Shown piece by piece: positions 9,420-19,259 of a stretch of DNA of 64,000 nucleotides; the stretch's first letter is position 1; each line of letters opens with the position of its first letter. Source of the DNA: Campylobacter concisus (lineage in GTDB: Bacteria > Campylobacterota > Campylobacteria > Campylobacterales > Campylobacteraceae). Made by a program: the position numbers and the translations under genes. The notes under the pieces are model-generated. The model ran no database searches and had not been told where the DNA came from. It saw only the letters and a program-made list of their open reading frames with translations. The stretch is taken from positions 186,001-250,000 of the forward strand of contig NZ_PIQX01000001.1 of NCBI RefSeq assembly GCF_003049085.1, written 5' to 3'.

Positions 9420-10760
9420 TCAAACAGGTCTTTTTAAATTTGCTTGAGAAAGCATATTTGCAAGTCCTTTTGTTCCACCTTTTCCTGAAAATTTCTTAGC
9501 AAGTTTTGAGGCATTTTCAAACTGCTTTAAAAATCGATTCACCTCTATCTGAGAAAGTCCAGAACCAGCCGCTAAACGTCTTTTTCTACTATTATTCAAA
9601 AGTTCAGGATTTTCACGCTCTTTTTGCGTCATAGAGTTTATCATAGCCTTAATATGTAAAATTTCTTTTGAATTATCAAGGTCTATATCTTTTATCTGAT
9701 TTGCAATATTTGAAAGTCCAGGTATCATACCCATCAAAGACTTCATGCTACCAAGCTTTTTAACGCTTTCCATTTGATCCAAAAAGTCATTAAAGTTAAA
9801 CTGACCTTTTTTTATCTTTTGATTTAGACGCTTCGCCTCTTTTTCATCGATAATGGTCGATGTTTTTTCGACCAAAGTAGCTAAGTCGCCCTCGCCCATT
9901 ATGCGGCTTACGATACGATCTGGTATAAAGCTCTCGATATCAGCTACTTTCTCGCCAGTACCGACAAATCTAAGTGGAATATTTAGCTGTTTTGCGATGC
10001 TAATAGCTACGCCACCCTTTGAGTCAGAGTCAAATTTAGAAAGAATAACTCCAGAAATTCCTAAAATTTCATTAAAACTTGCAGCTGTTTTTACAGCATC
10101 TTGACCACTCATAGCGTCAGCTACGTAGAAAATTTCATGTGGATTTATCGCATTTTTTACATCTTTTATCTCTTGCATCAACTTCTCATCGATCGCGAGA
10201 CGACCAGCGGTATCCACTAAAAGCACATCGTAAAGACCAATTTTTGCTTTTTCTAATGCTTCTTTTGCCACTTTTATAGGATTATTTTCATTTTCTATAT
10301 AAAAAAGATCGATCTCGTTTGCAACGCAGAGCTGTCTTAGCTGCTCAACCGCCGCTAATCTCTGCAAGTCACAAGCCGCAACTAAAACTTTTTTCTTTCT
10401 TAGTTTTAGATAGTTTGCAAGCTTGATAGTTGTCGTAGTTTTACCGCTACCTTGCAAGCCAGCCATCAAAACAATGGTCGGTGCAACTGGCGCATAGACA
10501 AAGCCTTGATTGCCAGGAGCTGTTAAGATAGTAGTTAAATTTGACTTGATCGCATCTAGGAAATTCTTTTGACCAACGCCAGTTTGCTTTAGTTCGCTTT
10601 CGATAGACGCGAGTAGATCTTTGGTGACTTTGTGGTGAACATCAGCTTTTAAAAGAGCTTTTTTGAGCACGTCAAGTGCGTTTTTTAGAGCTTTTTCGTC
10701 ATCTACAAAACGTATCTTACTAACGGCTAATCTAAAAGACTCGCTAATTTGTTCGAACAC
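9420..10760 (-). CDS. ffh: Signal recognition particle protein Ffh
   Basis: SRP54 GTPase that targets nascent membrane proteins to FtsY/SecYEG. NG domain with GLQGSGKTTTTIKLA (P-loop), DTAGRLAID (G3) and SKFDSDSKGG (G4). The methionine-rich M domain that binds SRP RNA and signal sequences starts near residue 300 (MGMIPGLSNIANQI). 446 residues is the usual length. No SRP RNA gene was found in this window. Confidence 0.97.
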   Translation of the reverse strand: MFEQISESFRLAVSKIRFVDDEKALKNALDVLKKALLKADVHHKVTKDLLASIESELKQTGVGQKNFLDAIKSNLTTILTAPGNQGFVYAPVAPTIVLMAGLQGSGKTTTTIKLANYLKLRKKKVLVAACDLQRLAAVEQLRQLCVANEIDLFYIENENNPIKVAKEALEKAKIGLYDVLLVDTAGRLAIDEKLMQEIKDVKNAINPHEIFYVADAMSGQDAVKTAASFNEILGISGVILSKFDSDSKGGVAISIAKQLNIPLRFVGTGEKVADIESFIPDRIVSRIMGEGDLATLVEKTSTIIDEKEAKRLNQKIKKGQFNFNDFLDQMESVKKLGSMKSLMGMIPGLSNIANQIKDIDLDNSKEILHIKAMINSMTQKERENPELLNNSRKRRLAAGSGLSQIEVNRFLKQFENASKLAKKFSGKGGTKGLANMLSQANLKRPV

Positions 10761-10822
10761 TAATCACCTTCCTAAGTTGTTATTAAAGGGCGTATATTAC
10801 TAAATAATTTCTTTATTGCTCT

Positions 10823-11581
10823 TTAAATTTCAAATTTATTAGATAGCTCAAATCCAAGAGAGTTAAATTCTCTTGGGATCGGCGCTTTAAATTTATAGTC
10901 TAAAAGAGCGATGTAATAGGCATGCAAGAACATTCTATTTGCCCTATTTTTGCCGTATTTCTCATCGCCAACGATAGGTAAATTTAAGCTAGCCAAATGC
11001 ACTCTTATCTGGTGCGTCCTGCCTGTTTTTATAGCAACTTTTACAAGCGTTTTTTTACCCACAACCATAAGTGGTGAAATTTCACTGATCGCCTCTTTGC
11101 CATCTTTTGAGATCTTTGAAAAGGCGCCATTTTTATTTTTTATCGTTAAGATCGGCTCATTTACGACCACCTCCTCGCTCATGATACCCCTAACTGCGGC
11201 CACGTAAATTTTCTCAACCTTCATCTTTTTAAACTCATTTATGGCAAGGCTTGCAAATTCGTCATTTTTTACAAGAAGCAACACGCCACTCGTATCTTTA
11301 TCGAGTCTGTGAAGGAGTGGAAATTTATACATTTGGCTGATTTTTTCACTAGTCACGGCAGCTGGTTTATTAATGGCTATTAAATTTTCATCTTCAAAGA
11401 TAATGCTTGGCTTTGGCATCTCCTCGACGCTAAATTTAGTATTTTCACTCATTAGTGCACGAGCGATCATCACCTTTTGCCCCTTGGCATAGACTAGACC
11501 GCTATCTATTAGCTCCTTTGCCTCGTTGTTTGAGATGTTTTTTTGTTTGGCTAAAATTTTATACGCTTTTTCTTCACTCAT
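10823..11581 (-). CDS. RluA-family 23S rRNA/tRNA pseudouridine synthase
   Basis: A 252-residue protein: an S4-like N-terminus (AYKILAKQKNISNNEAKELIDSG) followed by the catalytic core. HRLDKDTSGVLLL holds the catalytic Asp, and KTGRTHQIRVHLASL is the second RluA motif. Substrate uridine cannot be told from the sequence. Start overlaps the waaA stop by four bases. Confidence 0.88.
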   Translation of the reverse strand: MSEEKAYKILAKQKNISNNEAKELIDSGLVYAKGQKVMIARALMSENTKFSVEEMPKPSIIFEDENLIAINKPAAVTSEKISQMYKFPLLHRLDKDTSGVLLLVKNDEFASLAINEFKKMKVEKIYVAAVRGIMSEEVVVNEPILTIKNKNGAFSKISKDGKEAISEISPLMVVGKKTLVKVAIKTGRTHQIRVHLASLNLPIVGDEKYGKNRANRMFLHAYYIALLDYKFKAPIPREFNSLGFELSNKFEI

Positions 11582-12714
11582 AAAGTGCTCCTTATATCTT
11601 CCATGATCGCATCAGCGCTTGCGTGCACGGCGATCTTGCTCTTTTTGGCGTTACTTTCTATTATGCCACCGATCTCGCTTGCCTTTGCGATGTAGATGTT
11701 TTCAACTAGGCTAAATAACGCCTTTTGATTAAATATAAACTCACCGCTAATTATCACTGGGTTAAATTGTGCGCACTCGATTGGATTATGCCCACCGATA
11801 TTTGGTACAAAACTGCCTCCAAGCACGACTACATCACTAATGGCATAGACATTTACAAGCTCGCCCAAAGTATCAAGTAAATTTACTTTAGCTTCAAATT
11901 TATACGTTTGACTAAATTTCGCAAAGCTAAAATCATGCTTTTTAGCGTACTCACTTGCTATCTTTTCAACATCTGCAAATCTCTCAGGATGGCGTGGTGC
12001 GATGATTAATAGATCGTTTTCTTTTAAATTTAAATTATCTAAAATCATCTCTTCTTCGCCCGCATGCGTGCTTGCTAGCACGATCACTCTAACTTTTGGC
12101 TTTTCATAAATTTTACTCACGCTTGGCAAAAACGCAGCTTTTATGTTGCCAACAACCTCTATTTCGCCTGCTCCAAGCGACTTTAACCGCTCTTTATCAA
12201 GCTCACTTTGGGTGTAAATCTTATCTATAAATTTAAAAAGATATCTATAAAAAAAACCAAATTTTAAGTAGCTTTTGTAGCTTCTATCTGAAATTCTAGC
12301 GTTTATCAGTATCACGCGGCTGCCTTTTAACTTCGCCATGAAAACCAGCATGAGCCAAAGCTCAGCCTCAAAAATGACTAAAATTTTGCTCTTTTTTAGC
12401 CAAAATGGCAAGAAAATTTCAAATGGCAAAAATCTCGTGTTAGAGCAAATTTTACTTGCCGCTTCAAAACCCGTATTTGTCACTACACTTATGGCTTTGC
12501 TATCAAATTTTTGCATCAAAGGTTTAAGCGCTTGTATCTCGCCAAACGAGCAAGCGTGAAAATGCACATCTGCATCTTGAAATTTAGGATTATTAAATAG
12601 AAAAAAACGTGCTGGAATCGACTTATGATACTTTTTTTTAAAACTTAAAAAAAATAAAAAGATAGCCCCAAAGAGATAGAGTATTGAGGCTAGAAAGTAA
12701 TATATTATTATCAC
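11578..12714 (-). CDS. waaA: Kdo transferase WaaA
   Basis: GT-B glycosyltransferase that adds Kdo to lipid A precursor at the inner membrane. N-terminal membrane anchor, then ARFFLFNNP, HACSFGEIQALKPL, FEAELWLM, INARISDRSYKSY and the C-terminal GGSFVPNIGGHNPIECA donor-site motif. I favour a GTG start at 12712-12714 (protein begins IIIYYFLASILYL after the start), because the upstream ATG at 12763-12765 lies inside the zinc-ribbon gene and adds no family-like residues. Long T and A runs near 12632-12655 (membrane-anchor region) are notable. Confidence 0.86.
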   Translation of the reverse strand: MIIIYYFLASILYLFGAIFLFFLSFKKKYHKSIPARFFLFNNPKFQDADVHFHACSFGEIQALKPLMQKFDSKAISVVTNTGFEAASKICSNTRFLPFEIFLPFWLKKSKILVIFEAELWLMLVFMAKLKGSRVILINARISDRSYKSYLKFGFFYRYLFKFIDKIYTQSELDKERLKSLGAGEIEVVGNIKAAFLPSVSKIYEKPKVRVIVLASTHAGEEEMILDNLNLKENDLLIIAPRHPERFADVEKIASEYAKKHDFSFAKFSQTYKFEAKVNLLDTLGELVNVYAISDVVVLGGSFVPNIGGHNPIECAQFNPVIISGEFIFNQKALFSLVENIYIAKASEIGGIIESNAKKSKIAVHASADAIMEDIRSTL

Positions 12715-12722
12715 GAAATGTG

Positions 12723-13430
12723 TTATTGCTCTTGTTTGTATAAAATTCTGCCACAATGCGGACATGTAACGATATCTTCACCCTTGATAACAGCAGAGAA
12801 AGTTTTGTCGTTTATCTGCATAAAGCAACCATAACAAGCTTGTTTTTTTACAGGAACAACAGCTGTGTTATGAGCCCATTTTCTAATTTTTTCATAAAAT
12901 GCGAGAATTTTTTGATTCATAGTGGCGATAAGCTTGTCTTTTTTAGCATAAACTTCTTCACGTTCTTTCCCGATATTTTCAAGCTCAGATGAAGTTTTGC
13001 TTTTTATATTTTTTAAATTCTCTTCAAGTTCAGCTTTTTTTGCACCAAGCTCATCTTTTTGACTATTTTTACTATCTATTAGCTTCTCAAGTCTAGCGAT
13101 CTCCTCATTTGCAGCCTCAAGTTGCTCTTTTGCAATATCTTCTTCAAGACTTAGAGCTTTTATCTCCTTTTCACTTTTTGCACTTGAGCTTTTTTTAGCC
13201 ACATCTTTTATCTTAGCACTAAACTCGGCTATATGAGCATTTGTTCCTGATTTTTGAGATTTTAAGTCACTTACCTCTTCATCTAGTCTTTCTATATTAA
13301 CCGTTATAGTTTCGCACTCTTCTTCTATATTTTTATAAGCCTTTTCTATATCCTGAATGCGTGGTATAAAGCCATCTATTTGTTTATCAAGATCAGATAA
13401 TTCAACTAATTGTTGTAAGTATTTATTCAT
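12723..13430 (-). CDS. Coiled-coil zinc-ribbon protein (HP0958/CdsZ family)
   Basis: A 235-residue protein: residues 10-175 form a long antiparallel coiled coil, and the C-terminus is a C4 zinc ribbon (CYGC ... CPHC). Helicobacter HP0958 of this family acts as an RpoN (sigma54) chaperone and flagellar mRNA regulator, so a role in flagellar control is possible here. The assignment to the family is firm, the role is inferred. It sits between Nif3 and waaA, as in C. jejuni. Confidence 0.85.
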   Translation of the reverse strand: MNKYLQQLVELSDLDKQIDGFIPRIQDIEKAYKNIEEECETITVNIERLDEEVSDLKSQKSGTNAHIAEFSAKIKDVAKKSSSAKSEKEIKALSLEEDIAKEQLEAANEEIARLEKLIDSKNSQKDELGAKKAELEENLKNIKSKTSSELENIGKEREEVYAKKDKLIATMNQKILAFYEKIRKWAHNTAVVPVKKQACYGCFMQINDKTFSAVIKGEDIVTCPHCGRILYKQEQ

Positions 13431-13446
13431 AATGTTTCCTTTTTTG

Positions 13447-14172
13447 TTAGCAATATGTAAATGGATTTTTAGAATTGCGTATTATAACTTCAATTTTCAG
13501 ATTTTGCAAATATTTTGCTAAAAAATCACCAAAATAACGTTCACTTTCATAGTGATTTATATCGATTAAATTTAGCCCATTTTCCTTTGCATAAAGAGCT
13601 TGATGATACTTTAGATCACCCGTTAAAAAGACATCTGCTTTGACATCTTGGATGAGATCTCCGCCACTTCCAGTGCAGATACAAATTTTAGAAATTTTAT
13701 CTTTTGCATGAACCACTCTTAAATTTTCTAGCCCAAGCTTCTCTTTTACAAATTTGCAAAGCTCATTAAATTTCATCTTCACATCAGCGTAGATCAAAAA
13801 GCCCTCTTTGCTTGAAATTTCAAGCCCCAAAACCTGCGTTACAAATTTTTCATTTAAAAATGCAAGGTCAGCATTTGTGTGAAGCGAGATGAGCGAGATA
13901 TTTTTTATCATCATCTCTCTTATGAGTGAGCTTGGATAAAGGCTGTAGTCCAGGCTCTTTAGCCCCTTAAAAATGAGTGGATGGTGGGTGATGATGAGCG
14001 AGTTTGGCAAGACATTTTGCAAAAGCTCGCTATCAAGATCAAGACTTAGATAAATTCGCTCAAATTCGCTATCAAATGAGCCAACTTGCAGGCCGCTATT
14101 ATCCCAAGATTCTTGGCTCGCAAATGGACAAATTTCATCTAAATTTTTATAAATTTCAGCTATTTTCATCAA
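13447..14172 (-). CDS. Nif3-like dinuclear metal-centre protein
   Basis: A 241-residue NIF3/YbgI-family protein. Metal-site motifs visible: SWDNSGLQVG near the N-terminus, LIITHHPLIFKG, SLHTNADLAF and, at the C-terminus, DINHYESERYFGDFLA. Family proteins may act as GTP cyclohydrolase type 1-like enzymes, but the reaction is unsettled. Located directly after glyQ. Confidence 0.88.
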   Translation of the reverse strand: MMKIAEIYKNLDEICPFASQESWDNSGLQVGSFDSEFERIYLSLDLDSELLQNVLPNSLIITHHPLIFKGLKSLDYSLYPSSLIREMMIKNISLISLHTNADLAFLNEKFVTQVLGLEISSKEGFLIYADVKMKFNELCKFVKEKLGLENLRVVHAKDKISKICICTGSGGDLIQDVKADVFLTGDLKYHQALYAKENGLNLIDINHYESERYFGDFLAKYLQNLKIEVIIRNSKNPFTYC

Positions 14173-14175
14173 ATT

Positions 14176-15036
14176 TTACTTTTGCTCTAAGCTCTCTTTA
14201 TACGTTAGCGCGCACTCTTTTGCAAGCTCACGAATTTTTAAGATGTAGTCTTGTCTTTGTGTCACGCTGATCGCTCCGCGCGCGTCAAGCACGTTAAACG
14301 TATGAGCCGCAAGCATGCAGTAGTCGTAAGCTGGCAGTGAAATTTTAGCCTCCAAGCAGCGCTTGCACTCGTTAAATGCGTTTTCAAACTGGTTAAAGAG
14401 CATATCAACATTTGCCACTTCAAAGTTATATTTGCTCCACTCATACTCGCCTTGTTTGTGAACGTCGGCATAGGTTACGATGCTTCCATCCCTGTCGTCC
14501 CAAACGATGTCATAGACGCTATTTACATCTTGGAGATACATGGCCAAACGCTCAAGTCCGTATGTTATCTCACCAGAGATCAGCTCGCATGCGATGCCGC
14601 CCACTTGTTGAAAATACGTAAACTGCGTCACTTCCATACCATCTAGCCAGACCTCCCAGCCTAACCCCCAAGCACCTAGCGTCGGGCTTTCCCAGTTATC
14701 CTCGACAAAGCGAATGTCGTGATCTTTTAAATTTAACCCAAGCTTTTCAAGACTTTTTAGATAAAGCTCTTGGATATTTTCCGGACTTGGTTTTATGAGT
14801 ACTTGAAACTGATAGTAAGCGCCTAGGCGGTTTGGATTTTCGCCGTATCTGCCGTCGGTCGGACGGCGGCTTGGAGCTACATATGCAGTCGCCCACGGCT
14901 TTGGTCCGAGGCTTCTTAAAAAAGTCGCTTGATGATAAGTACCAGCACCAGCAGGCATGTCGTATGGCTGAAGTATAACGCAACCTTGCTCTTGCCAATA
15001 GTTTTGAAGGGTTAATATTATTTGTGAAAATGTCAT
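14176..15036 (-). CDS. glyQ: Glycyl-tRNA synthetase alpha chain
   Basis: Catalytic alpha subunit of the two-chain glycyl-tRNA synthetase (286 residues). Family motifs: [50 protein letters not shown] and [22 protein letters not shown]. The partner glyS is not in this window, so the two subunits are encoded apart. Confidence 0.97.
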   Translation of the reverse strand: MTFSQIILTLQNYWQEQGCVILQPYDMPAGAGTYHQATFLRSLGPKPWATAYVAPSRRPTDGRYGENPNRLGAYYQFQVLIKPSPENIQELYLKSLEKLGLNLKDHDIRFVEDNWESPTLGAWGLGWEVWLDGMEVTQFTYFQQVGGIACELISGEITYGLERLAMYLQDVNSVYDIVWDDRDGSIVTYADVHKQGEYEWSKYNFEVANVDMLFNQFENAFNECKRCLEAKISLPAYDYCMLAAHTFNVLDARGAISVTQRQDYILKIRELAKECALTYKESLEQK

Positions 15037-15054
15037 TGCTTTCCTTTTAAAATT

Positions 15055-16593
15055 TTACTTTACATAGTGTATAACTGCACCAGGTCCTAGCGGTAGATCA
15101 AAAATGTACCAAAACGACATTAGCGCTGTCCAAGAAATTAAAAATGCAACCGTATAAGGAAGCATAATAGAAACCACTGATCCGATTTTTAACTCTTTAT
15201 TGTATTTTTGCATAAAAGCTACTATCAAAACAAAAAACGGCATCAAAGGCGTTATGATATTTGTAGTAGAGTCGCCTATTCTAAAAGCAGCCTGTGTAAG
15301 CTCTGGTGAAAGTCCAAGATTCATAAACATTGGTACAAAAATTGGAGCCATCATCGCCCACTTTGCAGAATCAACAGCTATAAATAAATTTATAAAAGCG
15401 ATCAAGAAAATAAAAACTATAATAAGGCTAAGTCCGGTTAATCCAATCTCTTTTAGAAAAATAGAACCTTTGATAGAAAGCACTAGCCCAATATTTGAGG
15501 TATTAAAAAGATATGTAAATTGGGCTGCAAAAAATATCAAAACCAAAAACCCTGATAGCTCAGAAATAGATTGCTCCATAAATTTTATGGCATCATTACT
15601 ACTTTTTATACTCCTAGCGCCTACACCGTAAGCTACACCTACTACTATAAAAAGCAACATCATAAAAACAACAATAGAATGCATAAAAGTAGATTTCATA
15701 AAGCTTTCATTGCCTTTTGCTCCAAATAAAGAGCCTGAAGGCAAAATAGCCACAAGCAATAAAACCACAAAAACAATCAACGCTATTAGTGAAAATTTTA
15801 AGCCACGTTTTTGCTCTGCACTTATCTCGCTATGCTCTTTTAGGCTAAAATCACCCAAAAAATCAAATTTGCCAAGCCTAGGCTCTACGATTTTATCCGT
15901 TACAAACCAGCCAACAAATACGATCAAAAATGTCGAAGCTATCATAAAGTACCAATTTGCAGTTGCTAATACCATATAATCCGGATTTAACACGCTAGCT
16001 GCTTGCATAGAAAATGCTGCAAACATAGGGTCATTTGTACCGATTAATAAATTTGCCGACCAGCCGCCGCTAACACCAGCAAAAGCAGCAGCTAATCCAG
16101 CAATTGGATGGCGACCAAATCCAGCAAATAAAATAGCTCCAAGCGGGATTAATACAACATAGCCAACTGAGGAAGCAACATTTGACATTACACCAAGAAA
16201 AATAACGATTGGGGTTACCCATATTTTGGAAGATTTTAAGGCAATCTTTGTCATAAGTGCTGATAAAAGTCCAGACTTGTCTGCAATACCAATACCTAGA
16301 ATAATCGCAAAGACTACTCCCAAAGGATAAAAATTAGTAAAATTTTTAAGCACAGACGAAACAAAAGATCTAAGACTATCAGCAGAAAGCAAATTTATAA
16401 CATTTGCATTAAGCTGTGATATTTGTCCATCTTTGATAGCCTGATAGCTTACGCCAACGCCCATTTTTTCTAACACAAATGATATTATTATCGTAATAAT
16501 CGAAAGATATATAAAAAGCATAGTTGGATTTGGCAATTTGTTACCAAAATTTTCAATAAAACTTAAGATTGAACTATTGTTTTTTTTATTCAT
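15055..16593 (-). CDS. AbgT-family transporter
   Basis: A 512-residue inner-membrane protein with about 10-12 helices. Sequence landmarks of the AbgT/p-aminobenzoyl-glutamate family: FIENFGNKLPNPTMLFIYL at the N-terminus, NLLIGTNDPMFAAFS, FINLFIAVDSAKWAMMAPIFVP and RIGDSTTNIITPLMPF. Characterised members import p-aminobenzoyl-glutamate or export sulfonamide-like antimetabolites; which applies here is not decidable. It interrupts a gene order (glyQ, DUF3972, purE) otherwise shared with C. jejuni as I recall it, suggesting gain here or loss there. Confidence 0.86.
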   Translation of the reverse strand: MNKKNNSSILSFIENFGNKLPNPTMLFIYLSIITIIISFVLEKMGVGVSYQAIKDGQISQLNANVINLLSADSLRSFVSSVLKNFTNFYPLGVVFAIILGIGIADKSGLLSALMTKIALKSSKIWVTPIVIFLGVMSNVASSVGYVVLIPLGAILFAGFGRHPIAGLAAAFAGVSGGWSANLLIGTNDPMFAAFSMQAASVLNPDYMVLATANWYFMIASTFLIVFVGWFVTDKIVEPRLGKFDFLGDFSLKEHSEISAEQKRGLKFSLIALIVFVVLLLVAILPSGSLFGAKGNESFMKSTFMHSIVVFMMLLFIVVGVAYGVGARSIKSSNDAIKFMEQSISELSGFLVLIFFAAQFTYLFNTSNIGLVLSIKGSIFLKEIGLTGLSLIIVFIFLIAFINLFIAVDSAKWAMMAPIFVPMFMNLGLSPELTQAAFRIGDSTTNIITPLMPFFVLIVAFMQKYNKELKIGSVVSIMLPYTVAFLISWTALMSFWYIFDLPLGPGAVIHYVK

Positions 16594-16599
16594 TTTTTT

Positions 16600-17019
16600 C
16601 TAACCTAAAATAGATATAAAAATTTTTATCTCGTCGCTGCTGTAAAGCTCAAAATCCGTTTCATAGGCTCTTTTTAGCTCACTACTTTCAAAATATTTCC
16701 AAATTTCTCCCCAAAATTTTGTAACATTTTGTGGCTCATTTGCAAAACTAAAAACGGCATATTTACCACTTTTTATCTCTAAAATTTCATCACTTTTGTG
16801 GCTTGATCTTGTGCCGATGAAGTTATCGTAATGTCCGTTAAGATCACTTTCGTAGTTACAGTAAACGCTATAAATTTCACTTTTGCCATCATGGTATTTA
16901 CTCATAAATTTAGACCATAAAGCTGGAATTTTACCCTTGCCATCTATCTCATCTTTATTTTTAGTGCGAGTTTTTACACCGTAAATTTCAAAGCTATCAT
17001 CTAAATTTATAATCTTCAT
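16600..17019 (-). CDS. GyrI-like effector-binding domain protein
   Basis: A 139-residue single-domain protein of the GyrI/AraC effector-binding type (YGVKTRTKNKDEI at the start, SGKYAVFSFANEP near residue 83, FELYSSDEIKIFISI at the C-terminus). Stand-alone members bind small ligands or DNA gyrase. No DNA-binding domain is present. It lies six bases before abgT in the same direction, so it could sense the transporter's substrate; this is inference. Confidence 0.68.
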   Translation of the reverse strand: MKIINLDDSFEIYGVKTRTKNKDEIDGKGKIPALWSKFMSKYHDGKSEIYSVYCNYESDLNGHYDNFIGTRSSHKSDEILEIKSGKYAVFSFANEPQNVTKFWGEIWKYFESSELKRAYETDFELYSSDEIKIFISILG

Positions 17020-17022
17020 AAA

Positions 17023-17496
17023 CTACTTTTGTCCGTTAAAATTTTCAACCGCTTGGTTCCACATGAGTTTGTATTTTCGTTTTAAAAATTCAACTTCATC
17101 TTGTGAAATTTTAAGCTGTTTTGTAAGAGTCTCTACCGTTTTTCTATCTTCGTCATAGAGCTCTTGCATCGAAATAAGCGCCTCTTTTAAAAATTTATTC
17201 TCATTTCTTAGGGTTTCAAGCGTCTCATCCTTTGCGTCAAGCACCTTTTCGTGTAAATTTAATATCGTTCCAATCGTCTTTTCAACAAAGCTGATACCAT
17301 CTTGGCCTTGCGGTTGCAAAGATAAATTTTGCGAAACACTAGGCACAACACTCATCGTTCCCTCGCTCGCTTCTATCAAAATTTCTCCATTTTCCTCTTT
17401 GGTTTTCAAAACGCCACGATTTATCATATCTTCGATAACTTCACGCTCCAAGTGCACAAGTTTGCAAAATTCATCAACTCCAAGATAGGTCTGCAC
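17023..17496 (-). CDS. DUF3972-type coiled-coil protein
   Basis: A 157-residue Campylobacterota protein. N-terminal 30 residues (YLGVDEFCKLVHLEREVIEDMINRG) resemble a helix-turn-helix or excisionase-like fold. Residues 80-145 are a strong coiled coil rich in Glu/Lys. No catalytic motif. Sits 12 bases after purE, three bases before the GyrI-like gene. Function unknown; order purE-this gene-glyQ is as I recall in C. jejuni. Confidence 0.72.
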   Translation of the reverse strand: MQTYLGVDEFCKLVHLEREVIEDMINRGVLKTKEENGEILIEASEGTMSVVPSVSQNLSLQPQGQDGISFVEKTIGTILNLHEKVLDAKDETLETLRNENKFLKEALISMQELYDEDRKTVETLTKQLKISQDEVEFLKRKYKLMWNQAVENFNGQK

Positions 17497-17508
17497 CGCT
17501 TCTCCTTT

Positions 17509-18003
17509 TTACAGTATCACTTCAACCTTTGAAGAGTCTTCCTCTAAAGCCTTTATCTTTGCCTCTCTGTCAGCTTTTAGAGCACTTGCCAGACTATCAT
17601 CTTCAAGCGCTAAAATTTGCACTGCCAAATAGGCCGCATTTATGGCACCGGCCTTGCCGATAGCTAGAGTTGCCACTGGCATGCCACTTGGCATTTGCAC
17701 AGTTGAGTAAAGTGCGTCAACACCGCTAAGGGCCGAACCTGCCATTGGTATGCCGATCACTGGTTTTGTTGTATTTGCAGCAATCGCACCAGCTAGGTGA
17801 GCCGCCATACCAGCAGCTGCAATAAAGACTTTTGCGCCCTTTTTCTCAGCATTTGCGACGTACTCGCTCGTTCTTTTTGGGCTTCTGTGAGCTGAGCTGA
17901 TTATCAGTTCATATTTTACGCCAAATTTTTCAAGAGTTTTTGCCACCTCGCTAACGATCTCATAGTCACTTTTACTTCCCATTATAATAGAAACAAATTT
18001 CAT
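17509..18003 (-). CDS. purE: N5-carboxyaminoimidazole ribonucleotide mutase
   Basis: Purine biosynthesis: converts N5-CAIR to CAIR. 164 residues with the PurE landmarks MGSKSDYEIV, SAHRSPKRT, AAGMAAHLAGAIAANTTKPVIG and GVDALYSTVQMPSGMPVAT. Overlaps the U32 gene by four bases (ATGA). Confidence 0.97.
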   Translation of the reverse strand: MKFVSIIMGSKSDYEIVSEVAKTLEKFGVKYELIISSAHRSPKRTSEYVANAEKKGAKVFIAAAGMAAHLAGAIAANTTKPVIGIPMAGSALSGVDALYSTVQMPSGMPVATLAIGKAGAINAAYLAVQILALEDDSLASALKADREAKIKALEEDSSKVEVIL

Positions 18004-19259
18004 ATTTTCTCCCTTAAAAAGCTAAATTTTGGTAGCTTAATACCAAGGTTTATCTCATTTTCATTGCCACTATGAATTTCACTCATAACTTTACCTTTTT
18101 TGGTGATGAGCTGCTTAAATTTAATAAATTTCTTGCCATCTTGTGAATAAACCTTTGAGATTTCATTCTCGCTATCATCTATGTGTGAGCCGATAGGCGC
18201 CACAATCTCGTAGCTATTGCCTGGAAAAATTTTATATTTACACTTAAAAAACTCACCATCTTCGCTTATTGCATTTACCTGATGTGTGCCTTCTTCTAGG
18301 CTGCTAACGTGATTTTGTGTATCGGTTCGTTCATAAGGTCTATGCACCAAGTAGCCATCCGTAAAGCCGCGGTTTTTCAACGTATTTATCTCATTCTCAT
18401 AAATTTGTGCGTCAAATTTATCATTCATAGCATCATTTATCGCCATTTTGTAGGCTCTTGCTGTGCAAGCTGCATAGTACTCGCTCTTTGTGCGACCTTC
18501 TATTTTTAAGCTATCTATTACGCCACTATCAACGATCTCTTTGATGTGAGAGATAAGGCAAAGATCCTTTGAGTTCATAATATGAGTACCGTTTTCGTCC
18601 TCTTCTAAGCGGAAAAGCACACCACTCTCTTCGTTTTTAGCGTAAAGTTCATACTTAAACCTGCAGTCGTTGGCACAGCTGCCGCGATTTGACATACGTC
18701 CGCTTTGCACTGAGCTTACTAAGCACCTGCCAGAGTAAGCAAAGCACATCGAGCCATGTACAAAAATTTCAATGTCAAGAGTTGGAATTTCTTCTTTTAT
18801 CTTTATAACATCTTTTAAATTCATCTCGCGTGCTACGACGATACGTTTTGCGCCCATATCGTGATAAATTTTTGCATCAAGTACGTTCATAACGTTTGCC
18901 TGAGTTGAGAGATGTATCTCGATATCAGGAGCGATGGCTTTTGCTAGACTCATAACGCCTGGAGTTGCGATGATAAAGGCATCTGGCTTCATCGCCGAGA
19001 TAGTTTGCAAGTGCCTTTTTAGTGGCTCGATCTGAGAGTTAAAAGGAAAAGCATTTATGGTCGCATAAAATTTCTTTCCCTTTTCGTGTGTGTAGTCTAT
19101 CGCCTCTTTGAATGTTTCAAGGTTAAATTCCCTTGCCGATCTAGTCCTTAGTGAAAAACTAGCCACTGAGCCATAAACAGCGTCAGCTCCATACTCAAGG
19201 GCGATTTTAAGTTTTGTTAAATTTCCAGCTGGAGATAAAAGTTCAGGCCTTTTTAGCAC
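18000..19259 (-). CDS. U32-family protein (TrhP/RlhA type RNA hydroxylation factor)
   Basis: A 419-residue protein annotated historically as a collagenase-like peptidase. U32 signature visible: EIFVHGSMCFAYSGRC, then SNRGSCANDCRF. N-terminus PELLSPAGNLTKLKIALEYGADAVYGS is typical of TrhP/YegQ, which works in tRNA U34 hydroxylation, so an RNA-modification role is more likely than proteolysis. Starts with GTG at 19257-19259; overlaps the cheZ stop by one base. Confidence 0.87.
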   Translation of the reverse strand: MLKRPELLSPAGNLTKLKIALEYGADAVYGSVASFSLRTRSAREFNLETFKEAIDYTHEKGKKFYATINAFPFNSQIEPLKRHLQTISAMKPDAFIIATPGVMSLAKAIAPDIEIHLSTQANVMNVLDAKIYHDMGAKRIVVAREMNLKDVIKIKEEIPTLDIEIFVHGSMCFAYSGRCLVSSVQSGRMSNRGSCANDCRFKYELYAKNEESGVLFRLEEDENGTHIMNSKDLCLISHIKEIVDSGVIDSLKIEGRTKSEYYAACTARAYKMAINDAMNDKFDAQIYENEINTLKNRGFTDGYLVHRPYERTDTQNHVSSLEEGTHQVNAISEDGEFFKCKYKIFPGNSYEIVAPIGSHIDDSENEISKVYSQDGKKFIKFKQLITKKGKVMSEIHSGNENEINLGIKLPKFSFLREKI

